Under the pieces are notes generated by a model. That model was not told the DNA's origin and did not search any database. It worked only from the letters and a program-made list of their open reading frames with translations. From Pocillopora verrucosa (taxonomy: Eukaryota > Cnidaria > Anthozoa > Scleractinia > Pocilloporidae), in contig NC_089319.1 in NCBI RefSeq assembly GCF_036669915.1, positions 19,403,885-19,467,884 on the forward strand: a stretch of DNA of 64,000 bases. The letters run 5' to 3'. The translations under genes were made by a program, and so were the position numbers. Below are positions 1 to 12,700 of this stretch, piece by piece. The first letter of the stretch is position 1. Each line of letters starts with the position of its first letter.

Positions 1-1244
1 GAGTTTGATGTTGATAGTTTTTCGTTCAAAACAATCACAATAAACTGAAACATTCGTCGGAAGAAGAAGCAGTGACAAATCAAAACTCTGTTAAGTTGCA
101 AGGGTTAGGATGTCGCCTGACTAGGTATAGATATCGTCTTTAGCAGATATCTACAAAATTTGCTTTGAAATCCCCCGAAGAAGGAATAGCTTTCCATTTG
201 TGACACAATTAAGAAAGAGAAAGTTTTTAAAAGCTAGGAATGTATGACCTACCTTGAACTGCACAAACAGAGTCAGCGCATTCGATAGAATCTCGTACCA
301 AACAACACAATGATGAGCTTCAACCTACAACCTCGCTATTTTTATTAAGGTCGAAGAGAATTTAATTACTTTTTGTTTTGCTCGATAAAATCAGTCAACG
401 ATGCCCTTTAGAGAGTTGGATCATTGATCAGCTCATCAATGAGTCAGTTTTGAAGAATTCTCTCCAGTTGTTTAAGACATGTAGAAAATCTCTAACACCT
501 CGATTACCGGAAACGACAATCATATGCTCGGCTGGCGTTCACTTTCAACACTTTTCTCTGTTCCTTTGATTGGCGAGAAACTCTAAGCATTTGTTCTAGT
601 TTATTCCCCAGACATCTCTGGTATGAGATAGCTATCGAAAAGTGCATTTCCATCGTTTTTGGAGCGTTAGCTACATACCGTTCTGAGGGACATAAAGCAT
701 TTTTTTGAGTTTGTAAGTTTATCTCTGGGTTCGTTGAGGCGCGCCGAGTATTTATGGACATATAAGGAGATTTTAAACGTTCTCGAAAAAATAGCTTAAG
801 GTACACGAAAAAAATTTAAGAGACCATTAACTCTCACCGTGTTATGCTAAAATTTGCTCACTCACGGAGTTCCTACAGCACAGCGTAAATAAACCTCGAA
901 ACAGACTTCCTTTGGATGTTGAAAAATCTTCATCAAAAACAATCACAAATCATTCCAGAGAGGTGGTAGACGGTAGGCGGGGGGGGGGGGGGGGGGGTTG
1001 GGTGTAAGCCCTCTCACCGTTGTCTTTCATGTGAGACTACTCAAAACAGTTTCTTTTTGATAACAGATTCATCATTCCCAATGATTTTATATACACTTTA
1101 TCGAGATCCTCTTTTAGGTTTGAATACTCTGACCTCTCCAGCTCTTAAGAAATAGAAAAATGCAGAAGTCTCGCCTTCCACAAAATTTGAAATACGAGCA
1201 GTCAAGGCAAAATCGTGAGATCGCAAATTTCAACCCATCAAATG

Positions 1245-1452
1245 TTAACCCTTTTGGGAGTGACAAACATCTAATTTTCTACTCGCAATATCTCCACTGA
1301 ATTACACATTAAGGTCACAAGAATAAAGGAACCGATCACCAACTAAAGAAGATCTTGATTGTTAAACAAATTCTAACTGTCAGCACCTTAACAAATGTAC
1401 GATGACCAGTATGGAGAATATGCATACTGATATTAGGATGTGAAGGGTTAAG
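1245..1452 (-). mobile_element. TTAA miniature element, subfamily A
   Basis: It begins TTAACCCTTTTGGGAG and ends GAAGGGTTAA. The interior is the reverse complement of the A consensus, with TATGGAGAATATGCATACTG near the right end. Confidence 0.7.
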
Positions 1453-2443
1453 AAAAGGCCTTTCACACTTCCCTCCTGCACGTTCACCTTACTCCCCCCC
1501 ACCAGGATTTTGGCCTCTCGACCCCCAGCCAAAAGTGCTTTGTGTTTTCCTATTCAAAGCAATAATCGAGCCCATGGGCGTCACACCCCGCCCGCCCGCA
1601 CCCCTATTTCTAAACGCTCCTATCGACTTGTCAACCGCCCCATCTGACCTCGTGAGACTGAAAGACTTTTATGTAGGAGAAGTGAATGACGGAAAACAAC
1701 GCAAAAGAATTAATGTAGACAATGTATGACATGTTAGAAGTAAATCCTAGGAAAGGACGAAGTAGGTGCCTCAGTACGGTTGCATTTTGGCAAAGAGCAT
1801 GAATTTGTGGCAAGCTTCGAACATTTCAAATCAGTCAAATTAATAAATAAATTTAGCACGAAAATGCGCCGTATTCACGTTGAATTAAATTTGCCCCTCC
1901 GGTAACTTCAACACATCAACATTATTGACAGGAGGTCCAAGTTTGCCGAGACGCGTTTCTTAGGCGTAAGTGGCCCTAAGCTAGTTTCTTGAACAAAGAC
2001 TGAAACGATTAGCATACCAAGAGCCTTTCTCCCATTGCTATGGCAATCACTGGATACAAAGACGCACGGGATTACGCTCTAAAGTGCAATGGTAACCGCT
2101 TTCCAAAACCGGAAAAAACCCGGCATAGCAGGCTGTAAGGAGTCTGAATTACGAGAGTGACATCCGAATTGTCTTCTTTTCCCCGTTTACTGCTATTATT
2201 GCTTAATCAGCCATTAGGCAAGGGTAGCATCACCTACCCTTTGAACTAAGGCTATCTCAGTTGCTTACAGGGTAAACCGACACTTTCAATAAACACTACT
2301 TTCAAAACATATAAGGGATGACTCAAGGTTTGCTGAAGAGTTTCCTGTTTACAGTTGTGGGGGAAAATTGGAACTTACGTGGTATAAGCTATAGTATGTC
2401 ATATCCTTTCATGTGTAGTTTAATGATAGTTGTCAGAAGTGTG

Positions 2444-2735
2444 CATCCTCGGAGACCCAGGGGCTGTGAGTCAATTTCAAGTCAGGGCAGGAGAGCTCCT
2501 GGGGATCAACAACACTGGCAAGCAACTGAGCTTCATACACTTCGCCGTGTTAAAGCACACGAAAGGACTCTAAAGCATACTTCACTCCGATTGGGTAGAA
2601 AAACAAAGATTTTCTGCCACCAGTCAGAAGCCAGAACGGCTGTGACCGTTTGGAACTGGCCTAATAAGATAATGTCCCCATGGGCTCTCCCGTCCTGACT
2701 TGAAATCGACTCACAGCCCCTGGACTCCGAGGATG
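2444..2735. mobile_element. 292-bp inverted-repeat element
   Basis: The left arm (2444-2513) and right arm (2670-2735) are near-perfect inverted repeats of about 65 bp, starting CATCCTCGGAG and ending CTCCGAGGATG, around a unique core of about 155 bp. No coding capacity is credible; a 126-codon reading frame across it is incidental. This is the structure of a non-autonomous DNA transposon or foldback element. I could not identify a clear target-site duplication. Confidence 0.7.
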
Positions 2736-2814
2736 AGAAATAAGTTGTGTTCTTTCTTAAACTTTAATTACAGGATATGAAGCCACGGCATAACCAAGAT
2801 CAACAGAACTTTAA

Positions 2815-2990
2815 TTAACCCTTTCAATACTAAGATCTCGTTACTAATTCTCCTTACTGTCTTCCTTACAATTCTGATGTTAGTTGGGAGAATTTGGTTT
2901 TGGATCAACCAAAAAAAAATCCTCCAATTGATGGTTTTTAGTGCATTGATATTGGAGAAAATTCCGTCTTAGTCACCCATGGGACGGTTA
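2815..2990 (+). mobile_element. TTAA miniature element, subfamily B, diverged
   Basis: It begins TTAACCCTTTCAATAC and keeps the B core (AATTCTCCTTACTGTC, TTGGATCAAC). The right end is eroded to CCCATGGGACGGTTA. Confidence 0.65.
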
Positions 2991-3247
2991 GTGCTATGAA
3001 CAATCATAAATTTGTTTACTAAGATAACAAATCACCATGTACAAACAATGGTGTAATGTAGCTGCTTACATTTATGTACATAAACCTTCCTTATGCACTC
3101 AGATTTGTTTAGAGTTTTGCAGAAATTTTACAACCATTCAATATCATCTGTACTCATCACAGCCTTTAAGCTGCACCTTACAGCAGTGCTAATCTGTGAC
3201 TGTTTTTGACAGGCTGCTTGAAAGACTCCTGAACACTTCTCTTCATT

Positions 3248-3446
3248 GACCCTTTACACCCTAACATCAGTATCCATATTCTCCCTACTCTTCTCCATAT
3301 CTTTCTTTTGGAACTAACAAGGAGAATTCATTTGATGATCAAAGCTTCTTAGATTGGTGAACATTTCCTTTATTCTCACGATTTTAATGAATGGTTTAGC
3401 AGTATTACTGTCAGGAGAAATTAGATGCTGGTCACTCTTAGGGTTT
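3248..3446 (+). mobile_element. TTAA miniature element, subfamily A
   Basis: An A-type copy with ACCCTTTACACCCTAACATC at the left. It abuts the next element directly; its right end (CTTAGGGTTTTAA) merges with the neighbour's TTAA. Confidence 0.7.
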
Positions 3447-3657
3447 TAACCCTTTAACACCTATGATATGATTGTTAATTCTCTCCTCTAGCTGCTAAAC
3501 ATTTCCTTGTAAAGCAGCTGGGAGAATTTGGTCTTAGATCTAGATAACAACTTTAACCAAATAAGTTTGAGTATTCTCATTACCTGCTTGCTGGATAATG
3601 TAGGGATATTATAGGGAGAAGTAACATGTTAATCACTTTTGGAAGTTAAAGGGTTAA
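3447..3657 (+). mobile_element. TTAA miniature element, subfamily C
   Basis: A C-type copy with the GATTGTTAATTCTC and GATAATGTAGGGATATTATA cores, ending AGTTAAAGGGTTAA. It lies in tandem with the A-type copy immediately to the left. Confidence 0.75.
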
Positions 3658-3864
3658 GGGTTAACAACTTGTAAATGCTCTAAAACCGAAAAAAAAAAAG
3701 TAAACCACCACTAATGAAGCAGAAGCACTGAACTGTTTGTACAGGAAGGCTTCCCATGGTCTAAAGCTGCTATAAATTCTTCTTCCTGATATAAACATAA
3801 ATAATCAGACCTAAAAATCATACATCCACTTAGTAAAACCTGGTAAGAGACATCATTTGTGACT

Positions 3865-6800
3865 TTAAACAACTATTCTTGCTTCATCATGATGACTTTG
3901 GCCAGAGGAAAAGATCTCTGCATTCTTCGGTCGTATTTGAATGATGACATTTATCTTTTGAAACTCTCGGAAGTATGTCAGAAAGTAGAGAAGGAAACAT
4001 ATGCTCATCAACCATTCACTGAAGGTACTCGCCAGATGGGCATTGTATCCCTGTTATGGTAAACAAAAAACGCAATCACAATAAGTTAGAGCAAGAAATA
4101 TGATTAAAGGGGGTAATTTTCTAAAGAAACTGTGGTGTTGTGTTGCTGGGAGAGTACAACAGGGTAATTTGGTTCTATTAACTTAGTTAATAACGTAAAT
4201 TGGCCACTGTAAACATTTTAAAAAGTTGAAGTTTCGAGTGTTAGCTCTTTGTCAGGGCAAATGATGAAGTATCAGATTAAAAAACAAACAAAAAAAAAAG
4301 GCACAAGAGACATATTTGGATCTAGGAGGATCTCTACTAAAAAATCATTGCCAAATGAGCCACAAAATTATACAATCAGAGAATTTCCTCACACATCAAT
4401 CAACTTGATAGCAGAATAGGGAACTTCAATTACAAAATCTAGGAAACATCTAAGGCTAAACTGGAGAATGATACTCCTCAATCAGTAAGAACTGGTATTC
4501 CCTGTGCACACAAAGGATGGGCAAGTGATTTGTCTGAGTACTTACATCATCTGTTTTTTTCCACTTGAGTTCAGGAGCCATGTCACTCTTGTTATTATGC
4601 TGTTCTTTGTATGCTGCTGAGGCGGCACCTCCAGCTGCTAGTGCTATTTTCAAAATTAATTTAACATCAAGGACAAAATCAGCAATAATTTGTCTTGGCA
4701 TCAGATCTTAAATTTCCTAAAACCCTCTGCTTAACTCATGAAGCTACAAAAATTGGAATTACTAATACTAACTTGATCTGCATATTGGAGCAAGGATAAA
4801 AACAGCTTCTACACTTGAAGACTGCGTGCATGAAAGACTAGCATAGCTTCAAGAGCTTATCCCAGTAACTGTGCCATACAACAGAAAGGAATATTGCCAC
4901 TCGTTGTAGATAATATGGGAACGATAAGGGGAACAATGGGCATTTAGCAGTGGACATCCCACGAGGTAGCTCTTCTTGTCCACTGTTTCCAGGTTGAATT
5001 GGAATGTGAAAAGTTAGTATTTCTGGAGGGAAGAAACCCAGAAGACTAGGAGAGTAAACCTCAGAGCAAGGATAAGAACCAAAAAAAAACTCAACCCACA
5101 TATGGCAACAGGGTTGGGAATCAACCCAAGGCCAGAGCAGTGGGAGTTGAGTGGTATCACCACAGCACCATCCTGCTCTCCTCATTTTCTAGTCTACAAT
5201 TTAGTTGAACTTTTATGACATTTTGCTGGTACTTATATAAAAGCAATGGCCTTTTGAGGTAATATGTATTATGATCCTGTCCAACTGTCTAAGCTGTTTC
5301 TGATCTAGCAAAGTTTGATCTAACTGAAAGAGGATACTGATGATAAAGAACACAGTTATGAGAGCTGAAAGAATAAATCTTGTGCAAGAGCTAAGGGCAG
5401 AGCTTGTTGCCTGATTTCGCATTAAATGGGAAATAAAGGCCTGCATCCAGCAGTACAGTGTCCCTAAACCAAACACCATGATAGCACCTGTCAAATGTGT
5501 TGGCAAAGAATTTGTTTCCTATAAAAGAACAATAGCAATCTATATCATTACACTGTCAGTAATTGAAAGAGTGTAGAGAAGATTGAGAAATGCCTGCCTT
5601 CATAAACATCAGGCCCCCTTTTTTTGTGACAATTATTTTATAGTTTTTATCTTTTTGAAGTATCCAAGCAGGCCTGGCCCATAACCAGTCCAACTCCTTA
5701 CAATACAGACCAGTGTCTGGAGTTTTTTTCTCTGCCATTCCAGCCAAGTGGAAAAAAGCAAACCAGCAGAAAAAATAGACAAGTTACTAACCAATCTAGT
5801 TCAGTCTGTATGTAAAAAAAAAAAAAAAAAACCAACTGTGCCTTCAAGCCTTGGACTGTATTCAAGACATCAGCCACAGTTTTTTTCCCCTATCAACTTT
5901 CCAGATGGTCTCTTGCCAAGAGGAGGAAGTGATATTCGTTTTATTTAAAACCAGATGAATTGAACTTAGGTGTTGATCAATTTGAAGCTTCAACACCCCT
6001 CCCCCTCCCTTCTTCAAGTGCCCTCACCCAAGTGTTGGATTAGCAACTGTGCAATTCTTGTGGACCTCTTCTTCTGAGCCATCTGCTCACAAAAGTGAAC
6101 TTTCTACATTTATACACTTCCACATTAGAGGATAAAACACATTCATTTAGCGGGAAAGCAGTTCTGGTTCACATTCTCCACCACCCTGGAAAGGTTCAAA
6201 TTTCCCACCCCCCTCCAAGGGGGGAGGGGTACAAGGGATGTTGAAGCTAGATTGCTTTTTTTTATGTTGATAATGGTAATTGTCATGGGGAAAATTTCAC
6301 AACATATCACTTGTTTCTACTACAATTTTCTTCAAAAAAGAACAAGTTAAAAAATAAAACAGTTCCCCAAATGTGTTAAACAAAAGTTGGATTTCACAAA
6401 AATAATGGGGTTTTGCCCACAATAACACACCCTTGATAGCAACTTAATAATTTCAGTACTCAGATCTTGCCTAACTTACTTGAAAATTTGCAACCATGGA
6501 GAGACCCAAGCATGTAAAGGCTGCTATCCACAAGGACCAATAGTTAAGCTTCAAGATTATTGGCATGTCTGTGACGTTGAATTCTTTTACATGTCTGTAG
6601 TGGATATACATTACTACAAATGCTGCAAATTAACCAAACAATAATCTAAAACATTTATGTCAAAGATGGCTCTTGCCAATATTGGGATTTGAAAAATCTG
6701 ACCTGAAAGTATTGTGTGCATTATGTGGAAAAAGGAAAAAAAAAATGTGTAATTTCATAAAGAAATAGGCATACTGTTGAGTGGAATTAAGTTTTAATCA

Positions 6801-9176
6801 AATTATTTAGTTGGCTGCACTCAATGGAACAGTAATACAAAAATAATAATATTTAACCCTAGTTATAGAGATCATGGCTAGAGGGAATATACACCTTGAG
6901 GATAGATACTGCCCAACAAACAACTTTTAAATAAAGTTATATGTTTTGATTTTTAGTCAGCATGAACAACTCAGATCATTCGACAATTGTTTCCATGGTG
7001 TTAAAGGTAAGAGCAAGCTAGATAAAATACTCATTTATGATCAAAGTTCTTTCAGTTTATCTACCAAAAGAATTCTTAAGAATGTATCATCTTAACTATG
7101 AGATAGAAAAGATCTTCACAATACCAATCACTGCAGCCATATTGAGAAACTGTCCAAAGATGCAACTCTCAGGTGCACGAGACCCTGCATCACTAAAGAG
7201 AAACAAACAGAAAAACAGTCAAAGAACAAAAATTTCACCAAAGAAATGTCATGGTTCAAACTTGTTAGATACAGACAAATAAGGATGGAAGGGTCTGCCA
7301 TAGATTTATTCCCCCCCTCCAGAAATTTAATCATACAACAACATTAATTGTGTTCATTTAAAATTCATAAATTCCCAATTTGAGCCCAAACTTATCCCAA
7401 AAATATCCAATTATCCTTCCCTGCTTTTTATTATTTTCCCCACAAGAAAATTTCCACCACTGGATTTAATTACAGAATTTTTAAAAATGATCTTGAAAAT
7501 AACATGTGGAGGACCAAATAAGAATTTAATCCTTTAACTTTGATGAGTGACCAGGACATCATTTCTCCTTACAGTGTTAATACAATATCAAGCAAACAAG
7601 TGACGAGAATAAAGAAAAATATAAATTAGGGTATTACTAGTTGATGCTATACCAAATTCTCCACACTAACATCATAAGAATTGTATGGCAGACAGTAAGG
7701 AGAATTGCTCATGAGATTTTGGGAGTGAAAGGGTTAACGCACTTAGTTTGAGGAAACAAACAGAACAAATATTGGCCATAAGAAACTAAAATTTTGTGCC
7801 GCTGGCATGTTCAATCATAGGATGTTCCATGCCTTCCCTCTGCATGATCTCCTAAGGACTCCTACAAAAAAAGATCTTGTTGCCATCTAAAATAGAACCT
7901 AGTGGGATATTCAACCATCAAAATTACTTGATTGTGTTTATTTCAAGTAGGAAATGAAAATTTCCTTTTAAGGGTGCACTCAGTGTTATGACTATTTATT
8001 TATGACTTAGCTATAAAATCAACCCATTTATATGCTACAGCACATAAAGTGCCGTCACTGAGACCAGTTGAATACAACATTAACATATTTTTAGTTCCAA
8101 CAAACCTTATATACGGCCAAATAGCACTGACATCCTTTCTCTTTACAGACATGCCATAGCTAATAATAGAAATATAATGTATTACTTATATACATGATGA
8201 TTGGAAAGAGAATCTCATCCATGTCCCATGTTACCTGCTAAATTTGCCCTTGCACTATATTCAACCTTCAACTACAGAATTATTACACTCACTGACTTAC
8301 AATGACTTGTGACTACATGCATAAAGTCATTCTCCTGGCATGACCAACAAAATAAACACTGATCAACAGATAATCAAAAACACTAAACCCTAAATTCTAT
8401 GACCATCATCAGATGTCAATTTGTTTGTCATGGTGCAAATTACAAATTGATACAATGTGAAATAAAGATAAATCCTGATGGACAAAGACAATCAATAAAA
8501 ATCAATAACAGCAATTGACCATTCCATTGAAAAATCAGATTCATCAACTGCTCAAGAACAATGACTTCAATATTAATATCCAAGGATCATTGCATTTTCA
8601 TCAAAAAGTATAAATTTTCATCAGTTCATACTGGTAATAGGACCAGGAGGACTCCAATTTAGTCTATAATCATGCAATGAACAAAATCAGATGACTGCTA
8701 TGTAGGAGTCCAATTTGTCAATCATGACCATGACTATAGACAGAATTGGATGACAAAATGTCCTGTTAAAAATTCCTCTATTTTTGGGAATGTCCCATTT
8801 TTATCTATTAGGATATCAAGTGTTGTTACTGTGATTACTGTGATCAATTACTTGATTAGTGGATTTAGTTGAGTGGACTTAGTATGATTGACTGCTTCAA
8901 CTGTCCGATTACAGGAGTGCAATAAAAGCCAACTGTCTGATTACAATTATATGGAATGATATTTGAGGAATCACATTTGAGGAAATTGTCACCTTTATCA
9001 TTATTGCTAATAGTAAATCTTAATTGGTCACGCAAGGGTTGATTACAAGTAAATTGTAGGTAACCTTATATAACTTTATACATCCATAATACTTACGCAG
9101 TGAAGAAAGCAATGATTGCAAAGCAACCAAGGACAACAGGGAGAAAATGAAGATTCCCAATGCCTTGAGGGGCCAT
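3865..9176 (-). CDS. DRAM2: DRAM2-like DNA-damage-regulated autophagy modulator
   Basis: This is a six-pass membrane protein of the DRAM/TMEM150 (Frag1/DRAM/Sfk1) family, which acts in lysosomal and endosomal membranes to promote autophagy. Coding exons, 5' to 3': 9176-9097, 8138-8106, 7192-7125, 6622-6480, 5518-5338, 4637-4546, 4050-3865. All junctions are GT-AG and phase-consistent and give 260 residues, the usual family length. Diagnostic stretches are DVSAIWPYISDAG (about 29-41), GAIMVFGLGTLYCWMQ in TM4 (119-134) and STFSEWLMS followed by FLTYFREFQKI near the C-terminus. TM segments lie near 10-27, 50-70, 88-108, 119-140, 156-178 and 211-228. The second coding exon is only 33 nt and its acceptor has a weak pyrimidine tract. 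A non-coding first exon is likely at 10412 upward (donor CTCAG|GTAAG), joining an acceptor at 9198. DRAM1 versus DRAM2 is not decidable by eye; length and motifs favour DRAM2. Confidence 0.88.
5060..5190 (-). mobile_element. tRNA-derived SINE in a DRAM2 intron
   Basis: Read on the minus strand, a tRNA-like head (GGTGCTGTGGTGATACC, then B-box-like GGGTTGATTCCC) is followed by a T-rich segment. It explains the 115-codon minus-strand frame here, which is not a gene. Confidence 0.5.
7526..7738 (-). mobile_element. TTAA miniature element, subfamily B
   Basis: A full-length reverse copy (TTAATCCTTTAAC ... GTGAAAGGGTTAA) in an intron of the DRAM2-like gene, 334 bp upstream of the 7192-7125 exon. 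Confidence 0.75.
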
Positions 9177-10411
9177 AACTATAATTTCTTTCAATTTCTG
9201 TTCAAAGAGAAAATAAATCAGTTATTTGTGAACACAAACTCTTTTTTTTTCTATCATTCTAGCCATAACATGGTATGCTTCTAGTTTTTCTGATTCCAAG
9301 TTACCATTATAACTAAGAACTTAAGGGCCTGTAAGATTTGAAGTTTAATATATATATATTTTTTCATTTAAGAACCGTTTGGCACAATCCACTCCCTCTA
9401 AGTACACACTAAATAGAACACCAGCTAACAGCTAATGACTGAAAAGTTGTCTTTCCACAAAATTTGATTAAGCCACACGAAGTTTTAATTGACAGAGTTA
9501 AAGATAGTGAGATTTTTCAGCATAACTAACATACAGGCAAACCACAAACAGCCTGCTAAAACACCTACAGGGTCAAGTTTGAACTCACAAATTTTGATTC
9601 CACGCTGTATAACTTTCAAGAAAGTTAAAAAATCTAGTGTTGATAGGATCAAATTTGTCACGAGACAAAGAAATACCGCAATTGCGTCGTTTCTAAATTC
9701 AGTGCAGAATATTAGATCTCACAAAACCGCTATGGAGATTCAATTGAGTCAGTAAAGTCTGTTTCCTCTCAGTTAAGTCGTGAGATATATTGCTAAGGCG
9801 CACTTCCGAACGATTAAAATTTTCAGAAACGTAAAGTGCACACCCAATGGACAATTTTCAAATTTACAAAGCCGTTCTAATTTTTCCATGACAGAAATGA
9901 GATGAGCTTTCCAAATTTTAACACCTAACATTTCTTTCACAATTACTTGTTAAAGTTTTGAATTGAATTCCCATGTGTGTTTAAGAAATTTCACACGTGA
10001 GTACTAAGTAAAATTTCTGCCGCGATTGAAATACAGCAAATATATATATATATACATATACAAATTATGCAATAAGAAATCAAACGCAGTGTTGCGTACT
10101 TGGTTACGCAAAATATAACCAGGCTAGAACTTCACCAGCAAGGGTGGCTGGTTTATCACCAATGAGAAAATAGTTTATAAGTCGATGACACTCCATAAGA
10201 AATCTACGGCGAAGTTTCTCCGAATACGAGCGACCTTCCATGATTCAAATATTGAAGATGTTAAGGACATATGCAAGGAACACTTGATAAATATTTCATT
10301 CCTTCCAGTGCTTTGTTTCTTTTGGATTTTACGTAAAACAGTAATGTGCATGATTTTAAACCAAGAGCTTAATTTTCCCAAACATTTCCTACAAAACTAC
10401 TATTTTCTTAC

Positions 10412-10530
10412 CTGAGCAAACAGGGTCAACTATTTCGAGCGAATGACATGGCTACAACTCCGTCCGGGAAGCGAATACTTGTAACCATGTGACCGAGGAC
10501 CACAATTTCCGTTCCATGAAGAGGAAGAGA
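10412..10530 (-). promoter_or_regulatory. Probable 5' UTR exon and promoter of the DRAM2-like gene
   Basis: On the minus strand a consensus donor CTCAG|GTAAG at 10412 matches an acceptor (TTTGAACAG) at 9198, 21 bases upstream of the start codon. The sequence above it is GC-richer than its surroundings. The transcription start is not resolved. Confidence 0.45.
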
Positions 10531-12700
10531 AAGGCATTTTGGGAAGGCAACCAGAAATAAAATTACTCCCCAGCAGGCGTTTTAATTTCAAAAAGATAAA
10601 GCAATGCCAAGGTTGGGAAGAAACAGTTATTTGGGTAGATTTGTCTGAATTCCCAGTGCTTACGCGAGAGACTGCACAGCAGCCGTTTCAGTTTAAAAGT
10701 TCACTACAATAGTGAGCAGAATGTGAAAGACTACCAGTAAATTACTAAACTTTTTAACTCGAGAAATAATTCGGCATACAATTCGAAGAAAGATGGTGAC
10801 TCGTACACGACCACTTGGCGAAATAAGTATTTAATGGACATAATTTTCATATTTATAATTCATACAACTCTTCATGGGCAGTATTTTTATAAACGTCATT
10901 ATAATAGAGATTACTCTTCTCTTGATTTATGCCTTAGAGTGTATTAATACTCAATACAATAAATAGTACGACTCCTATACAAGTGGCGAACACTAGTCTC
11001 GCGCTTGTAGGTTACAAAACATTGTTCTCAAAACAGAAAATTTAGCTTCGAGTGAGAGACTTGAATGCAAAGTACAATAAGTACTAAAGCTTCACTGGTA
11101 GGGATTTCTGTCACAATAAGGCCATATAAATTTCACTTGCAATAAATTCCTGAAAAGTTCCTAAAACTTTCCGTCATGCCAACACCTTTCTGGAAACCCA
11201 TCGACCTTGAAAAATGAGATCATTTCTTCCTACCCTTGCGGTAACTCGAACACTAAAAGATTTAAATAGGACATATCTCAGACGCATATTTCTATCAACA
11301 CAAGGCAGTGATCTAAAAAAAACTGTTTCTGGTCAGCTAATGCAAACTACATGGGTGGACGACCTATTTCAGCCTCCTCCCCCCTTCTTACCCAAGACCT
11401 TTCTTTAAGCGAGGGATGGGAATTCCATTGTTTAAATATTTTGTCTTCAATAGAAACCTCTCGAAGATTAATTAGTGTAAGTCACTAAGGTAAAAATCTT
11501 CCATTCACATTTTTAAAGTTAACTTCTTCCAAAACCCTTCTATGAAACTTTATTGTGACCATCAGAGTGTACCAAATCTTTCAAAGAATCCTTATACTCT
11601 TTTACCCCCAGAAAACTACTTACATGAATAAAGCTTTCATTGCAAAGGTTGTTTTTCGTTTTTAAGTCCTAGGACTGATGCAAGCTATTAATTACAATGG
11701 TCATTGAGACACAAACGTCTACCTCTGAGGAAATTCAATTTGTAAGGAAATTAACTATGGAAAGCTTCAAGAATCCAAAGGTTAAGTCTGAATTTGAATC
11801 ACACCTATAGAGAGACATGTCGTTCTTAGTGCCCATTTGCAGGGATGTGAACTTTCATTGTGGTTTTCTTACTGTTCCTAAGGTATTAGAAAAGGTGAAA
11901 AGGGGTAAAACAAAGAGGCAGTGGAGATTCCTGTATTACACATGCATATTATTACCAATAACACATGATAATGTAGTACAATTGGAGAAAATCAGCTATT
12001 AGCAAGGTAAGATGGGATCAGTCTCCTTTAATACACAGTATTTTCTTTATTTTCATTCCTTTTCCTTAAATCAGGTTATGCATTCTCATTGTATTACTCA
12101 GAGATTAAACTTCAGCGATCTGTTATCAATTAGTCCCCACCTAGTTCAGATATGCAGAAACCACCATCAAGGTGTTGTGCATCACTATAAAATTCAAGCC
12201 TGTACAATTCAGTTTACTACAAAAGATAACCATCAAAGAGAGCCCAACGCATATTTGTAGCACACTTGAACTACTAAGAAGTTCAAATTGTAATAAATAA
12301 AAAGGCTGATGAGGAAGCTTAATATACACTTATGACTATTTACAAATCAATGTTGTTCTCATGAGTTGACCATGTCCAGTATATGTTTATGTAACAACAT
12401 TTAAGGGGTTTGTTTGTTACTGTCAGATACAAGTAGTAATTGGGAACCTTGAAAAACACACTTTTCAATATTAAATCTTTGATGCTAGTGCTTTTAGTTA
12501 CAGAAAGGCTTTCTAGAACTAGAGCAAAGTTTAACTTCCTTCACTCTCCCATGTAACAAATAATTACAACTGCTATTGATAACTCATTTCCAAAATTGCA
12601 TATCATATTGATTGCCAGGGAGTATGAAAGGAAATTATGAGACACAGATTAGCTAGGACTTGCACAAAAAATTATATAAGCAGGTTTGTTTACTTTGAGA
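10531..12700. other. Intergenic region between the DRAM2-like gene and the HAD gene
   Basis: Only short frames without recognisable homology are present. The right part, perhaps from about 12040, is likely the 3' UTR of the HAD gene, which lies on the minus strand. No repeat family from elsewhere in the window was recognised here. Confidence 0.5.

Larger units (their letters stand above)
1..3864. other. Gene-free left flank
   Basis: No exon with homology or a coherent splice chain was recognised on either strand. The stretch holds a run of about 18 G near 980-998, a 292-bp inverted-repeat element, and four miniature TTAA-type elements listed separately. The rest is AT-rich with only short spurious reading frames. 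Confidence 0.6.

Noticed and set aside
2318..2698. 126-codon plus-strand reading frame
   Set aside because: It runs through the arm and core of the 292-bp inverted-repeat element and has no protein-like motif.
4838..5185. 115-codon minus-strand reading frame between DRAM2 exons
   Set aside because: Its first half is a tRNA-derived SINE. The DRAM2 coding sequence splices around it in phase.
10175..10415. Overlapping frames on both strands near 10.2-10.4 kb
   Set aside because: They mirror each other over AT-rich DNA and neither has homology or splice support.
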